A DNA stretch of 64,000 nucleotides, taken from assembly GCF_001280085.1 (NCBI RefSeq), contig NZ_LGED01000221.1:62001-126000 (forward strand). Reading direction: 5' to 3'. Positions 40,567-49,688 of the stretch are shown piece by piece; position 1 is the first letter of the stretch, and every line of letters starts with the position of its first letter. The stretch is from Saccharothrix sp. NRRL B-16348 (lineage in GTDB: Bacteria > Actinomycetota > Actinomycetes > Mycobacteriales > Pseudonocardiaceae). The position numbers were made by a program, and so were the translations under genes. The notes under the pieces are model-generated. The model made no database searches. It was not told the DNA's origin and saw only the letters and a program-made list of their open reading frames with translations.

Positions 40567-41436
40567 ATGATCTCGGCACTCAACCGGCTCGTCGACCTCG
40601 TCGAGGAGCACTTGGGCGAGGAGTTCGACGTCGACGGTCTGGCGAAGTCGCTCGGCACGACCGGGTACCACCTGCGCCGGATGTTCTCGTCGTTGGCGGG
40701 CATGCCGCTGTCGGAGTACGTGCGCCGACGCCGCATGACCGTCGCCGCCGCCGACGTCGTCCGGGGTGGGAACGACCTGCTGGGCATCGCCGTCCGGCAC
40801 GGCTACGGCTCGACCGAGGCGTTCGGCCGGGCGTTCCGGGCGGTCCACGGCGCCAACCCCGGTGACGTCCGCCGTGACGGAGGCCCCCTTCGCACACAAC
40901 CACAGCTCAGGTTCCGCCTGACCGTCGAAGGGAGCACCCCCATGGACACCCGCATCGTCGAACGCCCCGCGTTCCGGCTCGTCGGGCACGCGACCCGCGT
41001 CCCGCTCATCCACCACGGCGTCAACCCGCACATCCAGGAGCACATCACCGCGCTGCCGCCGGAAGCGCACGTGCGGCTGAAGGCCCTCGGCAACGCCGAG
41101 CCCCAGGGCCTGCTGCAGGTCTCCGACGACGTCGACCCCGACGGCGCCGAGGGCAGCGAACTGACCTACCTGCACGGTGTCGCCGTCTCCAAGGACACCG
41201 CGGCGCCCGACGACCTCGACGCCATCGAGGTGCCGGCCGGCAGGTGGGCGGTCTTCCGCACGACCGGGCCCCACCCGGAGGCCCTGCAGACGGCCTGGGC
41301 CGCGACCGCGACCGACTGGTTCCCGTCCAACCCGTGGCGGCTGCGGCCGGGACCTTCGATCGTCTCGGTGCTCGACCGCGCGGCCGACTTCAGCACCGCG
41401 ACCTGCGAGTTGTGGCTGCCCGTCGAACCGGCCTGA
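40567..41436 (+). CDS. AraC-family regulator with GyrI-like effector domain
   Basis: A 289-residue protein. Residues about 5-105 hold two AraC helix-turn-helix motifs (FDVDGLAKSLGTTGYHLRRMF and DLLGIAVRHGYGSTEAFGRAF, the second close to consensus). Residues about 125-285 are a GyrI-like/Bac_rhamnosid-type small-molecule-binding domain (IVERPAFRLVGHATRVPL, PAGRWAVFRTTGPHPEALQ), as in Rob and BmrR relatives. AAAGGAGG five bases before the ATG fixes the start. It probably senses a toxic amphiphile; the target is unknown, possibly itself. Confidence 0.88.
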   Translation: MISALNRLVDLVEEHLGEEFDVDGLAKSLGTTGYHLRRMFSSLAGMPLSEYVRRRRMTVAAADVVRGGNDLLGIAVRHGYGSTEAFGRAFRAVHGANPGDVRRDGGPLRTQPQLRFRLTVEGSTPMDTRIVERPAFRLVGHATRVPLIHHGVNPHIQEHITALPPEAHVRLKALGNAEPQGLLQVSDDVDPDGAEGSELTYLHGVAVSKDTAAPDDLDAIEVPAGRWAVFRTTGPHPEALQTAWAATATDWFPSNPWRLRPGPSIVSVLDRAADFSTATCELWLPVEPA

Positions 41437-41561
41437 CGGACCGCGGCCTGGATCCGCCCGGAATTTCCGGTCCGGACGTATCCAGCGCCGTGCCCCGCGC
41501 CTCTTCTCTGGTGTCGGGGGTCTGGTTGGGGAGCCGGGCCGCCGCACAGGGGGGATAGCGC

Positions 41562-41587
41562 CCCGCCCGCCCTCCGGGGCGGGCGGG
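41562..41587. terminator. Perfect 11-bp GC hairpin
   Basis: Arms CCCGCCCGCCC / GGGCGGGCGGG around TCCG, 125 bases after the AraC gene and 36 bases before the multicopper oxidase start. It probably terminates the AraC transcript. Confidence 0.6.
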
Positions 41588-41623
41588 TGGCGCGCCATCA
41601 GGGTTGCCGGGGGGCAATTTCTC

Positions 41624-43513
41624 ATGACCGAACTGATCAGCACGCCGTCAACGGTCGCCGAAGGGCCCACGTTCGGGCTCACCAAGTTCCTGGACCCGTT
41701 GCGGGTGCCGCCGGTGATCCGGCCGCACTCGTGGTGGCACCAGGACGAGCTCACCGTGACGATGGTCCGCACGGCCGTGCGCCTGCACTCGCAGTTGCCG
41801 CCCACCGCCGTGTGGGCCTACGACGGGCACTTCCCGGGTCCCACCATCGAGGTGCGCGCCGGCCACCGGCTGCGGGTGTCCTGGACCAACGAGATCGAGG
41901 GGAAGATCCCGCTGGTCGCGGTGCGGGCGCCGCTCGCGTCCGCACCGCAGGACAGCCCGGGTTTCCGCGCACCGGACGGCTCGCTGCCCGAGGGGGTGCA
42001 GCTGGTCGACGGGGTGTCCGACCTGCCGTCGTGGACGGTGGTGCACCTGCACGGCGCGCTCACCGGCGGCGGCAACGACGGGTGGGCGCACAACGCGGTG
42101 CTCAAGGAGGCTTCACAGCTCACGGAGTACCCGAACCGCCAGCAGGCCACCACGCTCTGGTACCACGACCACGCCATGGCGATCACCCGCTTCACCGTCC
42201 ACGCGGGTCTGGCGGGCATGTACCTGATCCGCGACGAGGAGGAGGCCGCGCTCGACCTGCCCTCGGGCGAGCACGAGGTGCCGCTGGTGATCGCCGACCG
42301 CAACCTCGACACCGACGCGGCGGGCGCGCTCACCGGGCAGCTGCTGTACAAGGTGCCCTACCTGACCACGCCGACGGGCCAGGTGCTGCACCTGCCGTTC
42401 ACCGGACCGTTCACCACGGTCAACGGCGTGATCTGGCCGCACCTGGACGTGGAGGCCCGCTGGTACCGGTTCCGCCTGGTCAACGCCTCGAATGCGCGCA
42501 CTTACCAGCTGCGCCTGCTCGACGACGAGACGGGCGAGCCGCTGGACGACGCCGTGCGCCAGATCGGCACGGACGGCGGCCTGCTGCCCGCGCCCGCCAC
42601 GCTGCCGGCGGACGGGCTGGTGGTCGCCCCGGCCGAACGGGCCGACCTGCTCGTCGACTTCTCGCGGCTGCGCGGCAGGCGGGTGCGGCTGACCAACGTC
42701 CACCCGACCGCGGCCCCGGAGCCGTCCGTCATGCAGTTCCGGGTGGAGGACCGCGACCGGCACGACCGCTTCCGGTTGCCGGCGAAGCTGTCGACCTCCT
42801 ACGTGCGGCTGCACCACGGCACCACGGTGCCCGAGGACCACGACCACGTGTTCGTCGCACTGGTGCCGCCCGGCACCGCGGGCGAGGGCCACCCGCAGCT
42901 GTGGGAACTGCACGAGATCACCGACCCGGGCCGGGTGCCGACCGAGCTGCCCGCGGCCGGGATCATCCAGCTCACCGATCCCCACACCGGGCGGGTGCGG
43001 ACGTTCGAGCGGGTCGCGAGCCTGTTCGACGACACCACGAGCCTGTTCATCGACCACGGCCGCTGGGCGGTGTGGAACTTCATCCACCTGGGCGGGCCCG
43101 CGCACCCGATGCACGTGCACCTGAGCCAGTTCCAGGCGCTCGACCGCACCGAGTACCCGAGGGACGCGGCGACCGGCAACGTGACGGGCTTCGACGTGGC
43201 CACCGGCGGCACCACCGCACCGCTGCCGCCGCCCGGTCCCGGCCGGCCGCTCGACCCGCGTGACGAGGGCTGGAAGGACACCTACCTGGTGGGTCCCGGC
43301 GAGTGGCTGACCATCGCGGGCCACTTCGCCGGCGCGACGGGCAACTTCATGTACCACTGCCACATCCTCGACCACGAGGACGAGGGCATGATGCGGCCTT
43401 TCGTGGTCATGCCCGCCGAGGCGGCGCGCTTCCACATCCACCGCTTCGGCGGCGGCCACCACCACGGTGAGGCGGCGCACGACACCCGCAGCCACGGGGG
43501 CAACGCGCTCTGA
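41624..43513 (+). CDS. Multicopper oxidase (PhsA/CotA-like)
   Basis: A 629-residue three-domain cupredoxin oxidase without an obvious signal peptide. All four copper-ligand clusters are present in order: HLHG, WYHDHAM, HPMHVHLSQF and HCHILDHEDEGMM. The overall pattern (PPTAVWAYDGHFPGPT, HFAGATGNFMYHCH) resembles the phenoxazinone synthase/CotA group, which oxidises aminophenols and related phenols. The C terminus is a His-rich tail (HIHRFGGGHHHGEAAHD) that may bind copper. A GGGGGG stretch precedes the ATG. It is followed by a strong terminator. It could act in pigment or secondary metabolism or copper tolerance. Confidence 0.88.
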   Translation: MTELISTPSTVAEGPTFGLTKFLDPLRVPPVIRPHSWWHQDELTVTMVRTAVRLHSQLPPTAVWAYDGHFPGPTIEVRAGHRLRVSWTNEIEGKIPLVAVRAPLASAPQDSPGFRAPDGSLPEGVQLVDGVSDLPSWTVVHLHGALTGGGNDGWAHNAVLKEASQLTEYPNRQQATTLWYHDHAMAITRFTVHAGLAGMYLIRDEEEAALDLPSGEHEVPLVIADRNLDTDAAGALTGQLLYKVPYLTTPTGQVLHLPFTGPFTTVNGVIWPHLDVEARWYRFRLVNASNARTYQLRLLDDETGEPLDDAVRQIGTDGGLLPAPATLPADGLVVAPAERADLLVDFSRLRGRRVRLTNVHPTAAPEPSVMQFRVEDRDRHDRFRLPAKLSTSYVRLHHGTTVPEDHDHVFVALVPPGTAGEGHPQLWELHEITDPGRVPTELPAAGIIQLTDPHTGRVRTFERVASLFDDTTSLFIDHGRWAVWNFIHLGGPAHPMHVHLSQFQALDRTEYPRDAATGNVTGFDVATGGTTAPLPPPGPGRPLDPRDEGWKDTYLVGPGEWLTIAGHFAGATGNFMYHCHILDHEDEGMMRPFVVMPAEAARFHIHRFGGGHHHGEAAHDTRSHGGNAL

Positions 43514-43531
43514 ACCCCGTCCGCTGTCGGG

Positions 43532-43563
43532 CCGCCCCGGGGTCGCATTCGGCCCCGGGGCGG
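43532..43563 (+). terminator. Terminator after the multicopper oxidase
   Basis: Perfect 11-bp arms CCGCCCCGGGG / CCCCGGGGCGG around a ten-base loop, 18 bases beyond the stop. Confidence 0.8.
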
Positions 43564-43629
43564 TCGTCCGTCGGTGATCCGCTGTTCGAGCGGCAGGCGG
43601 CGCAGTTCACTGTCATCTCCCCTGTCGTG

Positions 43630-43788
43630 AAGGAGATGCCGGTGAGCAAGCGCTTACCCGAAGCCTGGTCACGGCGGCGTTGAGCGTCGCGCTGCTGGGC
43701 AGTGCGGCCGTAACACCGTCCACGGCGGCCGATACCGCGCTGAACGACCCACAGGAGTGGATCCCCCCGCCTCCGTACACTTCCGGCC
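43630..43788 (+). pseudogene. Remnant of a secreted-protein gene start
   Basis: A GTG/ATG with AAGGAG opens a frame (MPVSKRLPEAWSRRR) that stops after 15 codons. From about 43660 the +1 frame continues with what reads as the rest of a signal peptide and mature start (LVTAALSVALLGSAAV, then TPSTAADTALNDPQEW), before running into the LacI gene. One frameshift and loss of the remainder would explain it. The palindrome GCAAGCGCTTAC lies inside. Confidence 0.4.
43646..43657. promoter_or_regulatory. Palindromic LacI-type half-site pair upstream of the LacI gene
   Basis: GCAAGCGCTTAC contains the perfect AAGCGCTT dyad common in LacI-family operators. It lies 130 bases before the LacI start and could be an autoregulatory site, but its arms differ from the TGTTA/TAACA sites. 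Confidence 0.4.
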
Positions 43789-44826
43789 GTGACGGGGAGC
43801 ATCGCGGACGGTCAGCGGCGGGGGCGGCGGCGGGGAGAGCTGACGGTCGAGACGATCGCCCGGCTCGCCGGGGTGTCCAAGCCGACCGTGTCGAAGGTGC
43901 TGAACGGCCGGGCGGGGGTGGCGTCCGAGACGCGGCAACGGGTCGAGGCCTTGTTGCGCGAGCACGGCTACCGGCGCCCGGACGCCATCGCGCCCTCGGC
44001 CATCCTCGAAGTGGTGTTCTACGGGCTCGAACGCCACATGGCGGTCGAGATCATGCGCGGTGTGGAACCGGTGGCGCGCGAGCACGAGCTGGCCGTCGCG
44101 TTCACCGAGGTGGTCGAGCCGACGTCCCCCGGCCGGACCTGGGCCGAGAAGTTGCTGGCCAGGCACCCGGTCGGGGTGATCGCGGTGTACGCGGCGTTCA
44201 CGCCGGAGCAGCACGCGCTGCTGGCCGCGAGCGCGATCCCGCTGGTGGCGCTCGACCCGTCCGGCGAACCGCTGCACGCCGTGCCGTCGGTCGGCGCGAC
44301 GAACTGGAGCGGCGGCATCACGGCCGCGCGGCACCTGCTCGACCTCGGCCACCGGCGCATCGGCGTGGTCGGCGGACCGACCGGCTCCCTGGGCGCCCGC
44401 GCCCGCCTGGAGGGCTGCCGGGCCGCGATGGACGCCGCGGGCTCGCCACTCGACGACCGGCTCGTGCGCACGGGTGAGTTCACCTTCGAACAGGGCCGCC
44501 GACTGGGCCGTGAGCTGCTGGGCCGACCGGACCGGCCGACCGCCGTGCTCTGCGGCAACGACCTGCAGGCGCTCGGCGTCTACGCCGCGGCGTGGCAGCT
44601 GGGCCTGCGCATTCCGCAGGACCTCAGCGTGGTCGGCTTCGACGACATCGACAACACCCGCTGGTGCTGCCCGCCGATGACGACCGTGCGGCAGCCGTTG
44701 GCCGAGATGGGCGCGACGGCCGCCCGGATGCTGCTCGCCCTCGCCGCGGGTGGGACGCCCGACCAGCCCAGGGTCGAGCTGGCCACTGAGCTCGTCGTGC
44801 GCGAGAGCACCGCACCGCCCGCCTGA
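43789..44826 (+). CDS. LacI-family transcriptional regulator of arabinosidase genes (proposed)
   Basis: A 345-residue LacI-family repressor. The helix-turn-helix is at about 18-65 (TVETIARLAGVSKPTVSKVLNG, then VASETRQRVEALL). The periplasmic-binding-protein-like sensor follows, with HLLDLGHRRIGVVGGP, CGNDLQALGVYAAA and LSVVGFDDID as in XlnR/CebR-type regulators. The next gene is a GH62 arabinofuranosidase with a perfect TGTTA-N4-TAACA palindrome 41 bases before its start. The same palindrome occurs at the GH51/GH127 locus, so this protein may control both. The start is a GTG in MTGSIADG. Confidence 0.88.
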   Translation: MTGSIADGQRRGRRRGELTVETIARLAGVSKPTVSKVLNGRAGVASETRQRVEALLREHGYRRPDAIAPSAILEVVFYGLERHMAVEIMRGVEPVAREHELAVAFTEVVEPTSPGRTWAEKLLARHPVGVIAVYAAFTPEQHALLAASAIPLVALDPSGEPLHAVPSVGATNWSGGITAARHLLDLGHRRIGVVGGPTGSLGARARLEGCRAAMDAAGSPLDDRLVRTGEFTFEQGRRLGRELLGRPDRPTAVLCGNDLQALGVYAAAWQLGLRIPQDLSVVGFDDIDNTRWCCPPMTTVRQPLAEMGATAARMLLALAAGGTPDQPRVELATELVVRESTAPPA

Positions 44827-45044
44827 ACCCGCCGGGCACGTCACGGCCACCGCGGCGGCTGCGTCCCTTCGGGCCTTGTCTTCCGAACTGTTTCGCTCAA
44901 TACTGCTAAAGGTTTCAGCGCCGGAGCACCGAGCGGGCGCGGAGGGATCCTCCGACGACCCGCACCTCGTTCCGGCGCACTCCCCCCGCCTGTGCTCGTG
45001 GCCCCGTGACCGAGAGGTCGCGGTCCGCGTTCCGCCGCCTGAAT

Positions 45045-45058
45045 TGTTAACGCTAACA
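45045..45058. promoter_or_regulatory. LacI-type operator of the GH62 gene
   Basis: TGTTAACGCTAACA has perfect arms TGTTA/TAACA around ACGC. It ends 41 bases before the GH62 start, where it would block the promoter. Confidence 0.75.
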
Positions 45059-45099
45059 GCCATTAGCGCAGCCCCTCACCCATGGAGAGGAGTCCCGGG

Positions 45100-46563
45100 A
45101 TGCGGCATCCCGCACGACTTCGCACCCACCTGTCCGCCCTCGCCATCGCCGGGTTGACCCTGGCCGGCACGACCGTCGCGCTGTCCGCGCAAGCCGCCGA
45201 GGCGGCGGGCTGCTCGGTCCAGTACTCGGTGACCTCGCAGTGGTCCGGCGGGTTCGGCGCGAACGTCTCCGTGACCAACCTCGGCGATCCCGTCACCGGG
45301 TGGACGCTCACCTGGTCGTACCCGGCGGGGCAGAGCGTCACGCAGGCGTGGAACGCCACGGTCACGCAGAGCGGCGCCCAGGTCAGCGCCAGGAACGTCA
45401 GCTACAACGGCAGCATCGCCACCGGCGCGAGCGTCGCGTTCGGCTTCAACGGCTCGTGGACCGGCAGCAACCCCGCGCCGACCGCGTTCTCCTTGAACGG
45501 CACGGCCTGCACCGGGGACGTCGGCCCCACGACGACCACGACCACCAGCACCACGACCAGCACGACCACCGGCCCCACGACGACGACCACGGCGCCCACC
45601 GGCAGCCTGCCGTCGAGCTTCCGCTGGTCCTCCAGTGGGATCCTGATCAGCCCGAAGCCGGACGCCACGCACGCCAACGTGGCGGTGAAAGACCCGAGCG
45701 TGGTCTACCACAACGGCAAGTGGCACGTGTTCGCCTCGACGTACACCACGGGCTACAACCTGATGTACACGAGCTTCAGCGACTGGTCGCAGGCGTCGTC
45801 GGCGCCGCACACCTACCTGGACACGACCGCGGTCGGCTCCGGCTACAAGGCCGCGCCGCACGTGTTCTTCTTCGCGCCGCAGAACCTCTGGTACCTCGTC
45901 TACCAGACCGGTGACAACGCGGCGTACTCGACCACGACCGACATCGCCAACCCGCGGTCGTGGAGCGCGCCGAAGAAGTTCTACGCCAACGGGATGCCGC
46001 AGATCATCCGGGACAACATCGGTGACGGCTACTGGGTCGACTTCTGGGTCATCTGCGACACCGCGAAGTGCTACCTGTTCTCGTCCGACGACAACGGCCA
46101 CCTGTACCGGTCGGAGACGACGGTCGCGAACTACCCCAACGGGTTCACCAACACCGTGATCGCCATGCAGGACGCGAACCAGAACCGGCTGTTCGAGGCG
46201 GCCAACGTCTACAAGGTCGCGGGCAGGAACCAGTATTTGTTGGTGCACGAGGCCATCGGCTCGGACGGCAGGCGCTGGTTCCGCTCCTGGACGGCGCCGG
46301 CGATCACCGGGCCGTGGACTTCGTTGGCCGACTCCGAGTCGAACCCGTTCGCCCGCGCCAACAACGTCACGTTCCCGAACGGCGCCTGGACCCGCGACAT
46401 CAGCCACGGCGAGATGCTCCGCTCCGGCCACGACCAGGTCATGGAGATCAGCCCGTGCAACCTCCGGTACCTGTACCAGGGCATGGATCCCAACTCGGGC
46501 GGTGACTACAACCGGCTGCCCTGGCGGCTGGGCCTGCTGACCCAGACCAACTCCACCTGCTGA
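45100..46563 (+). CDS. Secreted GH62 alpha-L-arabinofuranosidase with N-terminal CBM2
   Basis: A 487-residue exported enzyme. A signal peptide (about 1-35) is followed by a CBM2 cellulose/xylan-binding domain (about 37-140, bounded by Cys in GCSVQY and TACTG). A Thr-rich linker of about 35 residues leads to the GH62 five-bladed propeller (about 165-487), with [30 protein letters not shown] and [10 protein letters not shown] holding the expected acidic catalytic residues. It would release arabinose from arabinoxylan. I chose the ATG at 45100, seven bases after GAGAGGAG; the ATG at 45082 overlaps that site. The LacI operator directly upstream implies arabinoxylan-dependent induction. Confidence 0.9.
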   Translation: MRHPARLRTHLSALAIAGLTLAGTTVALSAQAAEAAGCSVQYSVTSQWSGGFGANVSVTNLGDPVTGWTLTWSYPAGQSVTQAWNATVTQSGAQVSARNVSYNGSIATGASVAFGFNGSWTGSNPAPTAFSLNGTACTGDVGPTTTTTTSTTTSTTTGPTTTTTAPTGSLPSSFRWSSSGILISPKPDATHANVAVKDPSVVYHNGKWHVFASTYTTGYNLMYTSFSDWSQASSAPHTYLDTTAVGSGYKAAPHVFFFAPQNLWYLVYQTGDNAAYSTTTDIANPRSWSAPKKFYANGMPQIIRDNIGDGYWVDFWVICDTAKCYLFSSDDNGHLYRSETTVANYPNGFTNTVIAMQDANQNRLFEAANVYKVAGRNQYLLVHEAIGSDGRRWFRSWTAPAITGPWTSLADSESNPFARANNVTFPNGAWTRDISHGEMLRSGHDQVMEISPCNLRYLYQGMDPNSGGDYNRLPWRLGLLTQTNSTC

Positions 46564-46587
46564 TCCCCCGACGGCGGGCGCGGGACG

Positions 46588-47466
46588 TCACGACGGCGTT
46601 CCGCGCGCGCCGGTTCGGGCGGCGATGACGGTGTTGGCCGTGACGATGAGCCCGATGGCCGGCCAGTCGACCGGAGCGAGCGCTTCGCCGAGCGCCACCG
46701 TGCCGATGATCGCGGCGATCACCGGGTTCACGCTCATGAAGACGCCGAAGAAGTGAGCGGGAACCCGACGCAGCGCGAGCAGGTCGGCCAGGAACGGGAC
46801 GGCCGACGACAGCAGACCCGCGGCGGCCGCGCACGCGACGGCGGACACCGTCGGCGGGTGCGTGACCAGTGCCGCGATCCCGATCGGCACGTACACCAGG
46901 GCGGACAGCGCCTCGGCCGCCGCCGAGCCCTCGACGCCCGACGTCCGGGCGCCGACGACCCGGTTGAGCAGGATGTACCCGGCCCAGCACGCGGCGGCGA
47001 GCAGTCCCAGGCCGACGCCGACGTAGTCCGTGGACGGTTGGGGACGGGTCAGGACCGCGACCCCCGCGGCGGCGAGCAGCGCGCACGCCACCGTGCTCGG
47101 GCGGCGGCTGCCGGCCACCGCCACCGCCAGCGGGCCCAGGAACTCCAGCGTCACGGCCAGACCGAGCCCCAGGCGCTCTATCGCGCTGTAGAGCGACAGG
47201 TTCATCGTGGCGAACACGGCGGCCAGCGCGACCACGGGCCACCACTGCCGCCGGGTGAACGACCGCAGCCGCGGCCGGCCGACGAGCACCAGCAACACCC
47301 CGGCCACCCACTGGCGGACCGCCACCACGCCGACCGGTCCGAGCACCGGGAACGCGAGGGCGCCGACGGCCGCGCCGGTCTGGTTCGCCAGCCCGCTGCC
47401 GAGCATCAGCGCGAGACCGGCGGCGCGACGGGCCGGCACGGGTCTGGCGCGTGTTTTGGTCTTCAC
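46588..47466 (-). CDS. EamA/RhtA-type metabolite exporter
   Basis: A 292-residue ten-helix drug/metabolite transporter with two EamA repeats (GPVGVVAVRQWVAG in the first; LLALRRVPAHFFGVFMSVNPVIAAIIG shortened in the second), closest in character to the RhtA threonine/homoserine exporters. I chose the GTG at 47466 because the longer frame to 47520 would cover the palindromic operator it shares with the divergent LysR gene. That arrangement suggests the regulator controls amino-acid or metabolite efflux. Confidence 0.85.
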   Translation of the reverse strand: MKTKTRARPVPARRAAGLALMLGSGLANQTGAAVGALAFPVLGPVGVVAVRQWVAGVLLVLVGRPRLRSFTRRQWWPVVALAAVFATMNLSLYSAIERLGLGLAVTLEFLGPLAVAVAGSRRPSTVACALLAAAGVAVLTRPQPSTDYVGVGLGLLAAACWAGYILLNRVVGARTSGVEGSAAAEALSALVYVPIGIAALVTHPPTVSAVACAAAAGLLSSAVPFLADLLALRRVPAHFFGVFMSVNPVIAAIIGTVALGEALAPVDWPAIGLIVTANTVIAARTGARGTPS

Positions 47467-47498
47467 GTCCCGAAGAGTCCGCCGTGTGCCGGCATTCT

Positions 47499-47512
47499 CA
47501 AAATGCATCTTG
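47499..47512. promoter_or_regulatory. LysR-type operator between the EamA and LysR genes
   Basis: CAAAATGCATCTTG is palindromic except for one base pair (CAA-R-ATGCAT-Y-TTG) and lies midway between the two divergent starts, 24 bases before the LysR ATG. Confidence 0.65.
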
Positions 47513-47535
47513 CACGGCATCTATACGCTGGACGC

Positions 47536-48420
47536 ATGGACGTGGAGCTGCGGCACCTCCGCTGCCTGATCGCGATCGTCGACTCGGGCGGCTTCACCGA
47601 CGCCGCCCGGGAACTCGGGACCTCCCAGCCGGCCGTCTCCCGGACCCTGGCCGCGCTGGAGCACGCGCTCGGCGTCCGGCTGCTGCGCCGCACCAGCCGG
47701 GAAGTCGTGCTCACCGCCGCGGGTGCGCGCGTGCTGACCCGTGCGCGGCGGGTGGTCGCGGAGGTCGAAGACCTGGCACGTGAGGCGAGGACGGGCCACG
47801 GCAGGCTCCGCGTCGGCCACGCGTGGGCCGCTTTGGGCGAGCACACCCTGGAGTTCCAGCGCCGCTGGACCGAACGGCACCCCGACGTCCCGCTGCACCT
47901 GGTGCGCACGAACTCGCCGACGGGCGGTCTCGCCGAAGGGGCGTGCGACCTGGCCGTCGTGCGGACGCCGTCCGACACCGCCGCGTTCGACACCAAGCGA
48001 TTCGACCGGGCCGTCGTCGGTCTCGAATCGCGTTGTTGCGCTTTGGCCGCGGACGACCCGCTGGCCCGCCGCCGTCTGCTGCGCCTCAACGACCTCAGCG
48101 ACCGCATCCTGGCCGTCGACCCGCGCACCGGCACGACCACGCCCGAGTTGTGGCCACCCGACCACCGTCCCCAGGTGGAGGAGACGCACGACGTGGACGA
48201 TTGGCTGGCCGTGATCGCCACCGGTCGGTGCGTCGGCGTCACGGCCGAGAGCACGCTCGCCCAGTACCGGCGTCCCGGCATCGTCTTCCGCCGCCTGCGC
48301 GACGCGCCGCCGATCCCGGTGTGGCTGGTCTGGTGGCGTGACGACCCGCACCCGGCCAACCAGGACGTCGTCGGCCTGGTCGCCGAGCTCTACCGCGCGG
48401 CCGGCGGGACGGTGCGGTAG
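47536..48420 (+). CDS. LysR-family transcriptional regulator
   Basis: A 294-residue LysR protein. Residues 3-62 are the winged helix-turn-helix (LRHLRCLIAIVDSGGFTDAARELGTSQPAVSRTLAALE, split here). The rest is the two-lobed effector domain. TATACG lies eight bases before the ATG, and no ribosome-binding site is seen, so it is probably leaderless. It is divergent from the EamA exporter with a shared palindrome. Confidence 0.88.
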   Translation: MDVELRHLRCLIAIVDSGGFTDAARELGTSQPAVSRTLAALEHALGVRLLRRTSREVVLTAAGARVLTRARRVVAEVEDLAREARTGHGRLRVGHAWAALGEHTLEFQRRWTERHPDVPLHLVRTNSPTGGLAEGACDLAVVRTPSDTAAFDTKRFDRAVVGLESRCCALAADDPLARRRLLRLNDLSDRILAVDPRTGTTTPELWPPDHRPQVEETHDVDDWLAVIATGRCVGVTAESTLAQYRRPGIVFRRLRDAPPIPVWLVWWRDDPHPANQDVVGLVAELYRAAGGTVR

Positions 48421-48467
48421 GGATAGCGGAAGGCGTTGTAGCGCAAGAGGATTGGCGCGGCGCGCGG

Positions 48468-49643
48468 TCAACGCTCCAGGGCTTGGGCGATGTCCTGCCA
48501 CAGGTCGTCGGCGTCCTCGATGCCCACCGACAGCCGGATCGTGCCGCCGGTGATGCCGCTCGCGGTCAGCTGCTCCTCGTCCAGCTGCCGGTGCGACGTG
48601 CTGGCCGGGTGCAGCGCCAACGTCTCCGTGCCGCCCAACGACGGCGCGAGCCGGACCAGCTCGACGCCGGTGACGAACTTCCGGCCCGCCTCCACGTCCG
48701 CCACGTCGAACGAGAACGTGCTGCCGAACCCGTCGATGAACCGGGTCGCCACGGCGTGGCTGGGGTGCGTGTCGAGGCCGGGCCAGTGCACCACCCGCAC
48801 CGCCGGGTGCGCGGCCAGGCGGCGGGCCAGGACTTCGGCGTTCTCCTCGTGCTTGCGGACGCGCAGCGCCAGGGTGCGCAGGCCGCGGATCGTGAGCCAG
48901 GCCGCGAACGGGTCGGGTGTGACGCCCAGTTCGACCGAGTGCTTCCAGGTGGAGCGGTACCGGGCGTCGTCGGCGAACACCGCGACGCCGCCGGTCACAT
49001 CGCTGTGCCCGCCGAGGTACTTGGTGGTCGAGTGGACGACGACGTCCGCGCCGTGCTCGATCGGGCGGCACAGCAGGGGCGACGCGAACGTGTTGTCCAC
49101 GACCACCAGCACGGCGTCCGGCACGGCGGCGCCGAGGGCGGGCAGGTCGCTGACGTGGCTGGTGGGGTTGGCGATGGTCTCCAGGTAGAGCACCTTGGTC
49201 TCCGGCCGCAGCGCCGCGCGCACCTCGTCCGGGTCGTGGCCGCCGACGTACGTGACCGCGACGCCCCACCGCTCCTCCAGGTCGCGCAGCAGGGCGAGCG
49301 TGCCGCCGTAGAGCGCGCGTTGGGCGATCATGTGGTCGCCGGACCCGAGGTTGGCGAGCAGCACGGCGTTGATCGCGCCCATGCCCGACGAGGTGGCCAA
49401 CGCCGCCGTGCCGCCTTCGAGCGACGCCACGGCGTTCTCCAGCGCCCGCACGGTCGGGTTGCCGAACCGCGTGTAGACGAACGCGCCGTCCGGCCTGTTC
49501 ATCCCGTCGGCGAGGCTGTCGAGGTCGTCGAACGCGAAGCTGGAGGTCTGGTAGAGCGGCACGGACAAGGGCGTGCTGGTCAGCGCGGGAACCGAGGTGC
49601 GGGCGAGGCGGGTGTCAGCGTGCATGAAGCGAGCATCGGTCAT
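48468..49643 (-). CDS. PLP-dependent trans-sulfuration enzyme (cystathionine gamma-lyase/methionine gamma-lyase type)
   Basis: A 391-residue Cys/Met-metabolism PLP enzyme. The family landmarks are in place: YQTSSFAFDD, YTRFGNPTV, SSGMGAINAVLL, ETIANPTSHVSDL, VDNTFASPLL, and the Schiff-base lysine in HSTTKYLGGHSD. It could be cystathionine gamma-lyase, gamma-synthase or methionine gamma-lyase; the sequence alone does not decide. It is divergent from a MocR-type regulator, which commonly controls a neighbouring PLP-enzyme gene. The ATG at 49643 (MTDARF) is used; an internal ATG at 49625 is possible, and neither has a ribosome-binding site. Confidence 0.86.
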   Translation of the reverse strand: MTDARFMHADTRLARTSVPALTSTPLSVPLYQTSSFAFDDLDSLADGMNRPDGAFVYTRFGNPTVRALENAVASLEGGTAALATSSGMGAINAVLLANLGSGDHMIAQRALYGGTLALLRDLEERWGVAVTYVGGHDPDEVRAALRPETKVLYLETIANPTSHVSDLPALGAAVPDAVLVVVDNTFASPLLCRPIEHGADVVVHSTTKYLGGHSDVTGGVAVFADDARYRSTWKHSVELGVTPDPFAAWLTIRGLRTLALRVRKHEENAEVLARRLAAHPAVRVVHWPGLDTHPSHAVATRFIDGFGSTFSFDVADVEAGRKFVTGVELVRLAPSLGGTETLALHPASTSHRQLDEEQLTASGITGGTIRLSVGIEDADDLWQDIAQALER

Positions 49644-49657
49644 GAAGCGGTGTGGCT

Positions 49658-49686
49658 TGAGAGCCAATTCGCCTAGATTGGTCTCA
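49658..49686. promoter_or_regulatory. MocR operator: inverted repeat of CCAAT half-sites
   Basis: TGAGAGCCAAT and ATTGGTCTCA form ten paired bases with one bulge across eight bases. A third GCCAAT follows at 49693-49698. It occupies the gap between the two divergent genes; a -10-like TAGATT (49674-49679) lies inside. Confidence 0.65.
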
Positions 49687-49688
49687 TC

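Noticed and set aside
44875..44930. Second operator between LacI and GH62
   Set aside because: The low-GC segment has GTTTC repeats but no dyad matching the TGTTA/TAACA sites; it may simply be promoter sequence.
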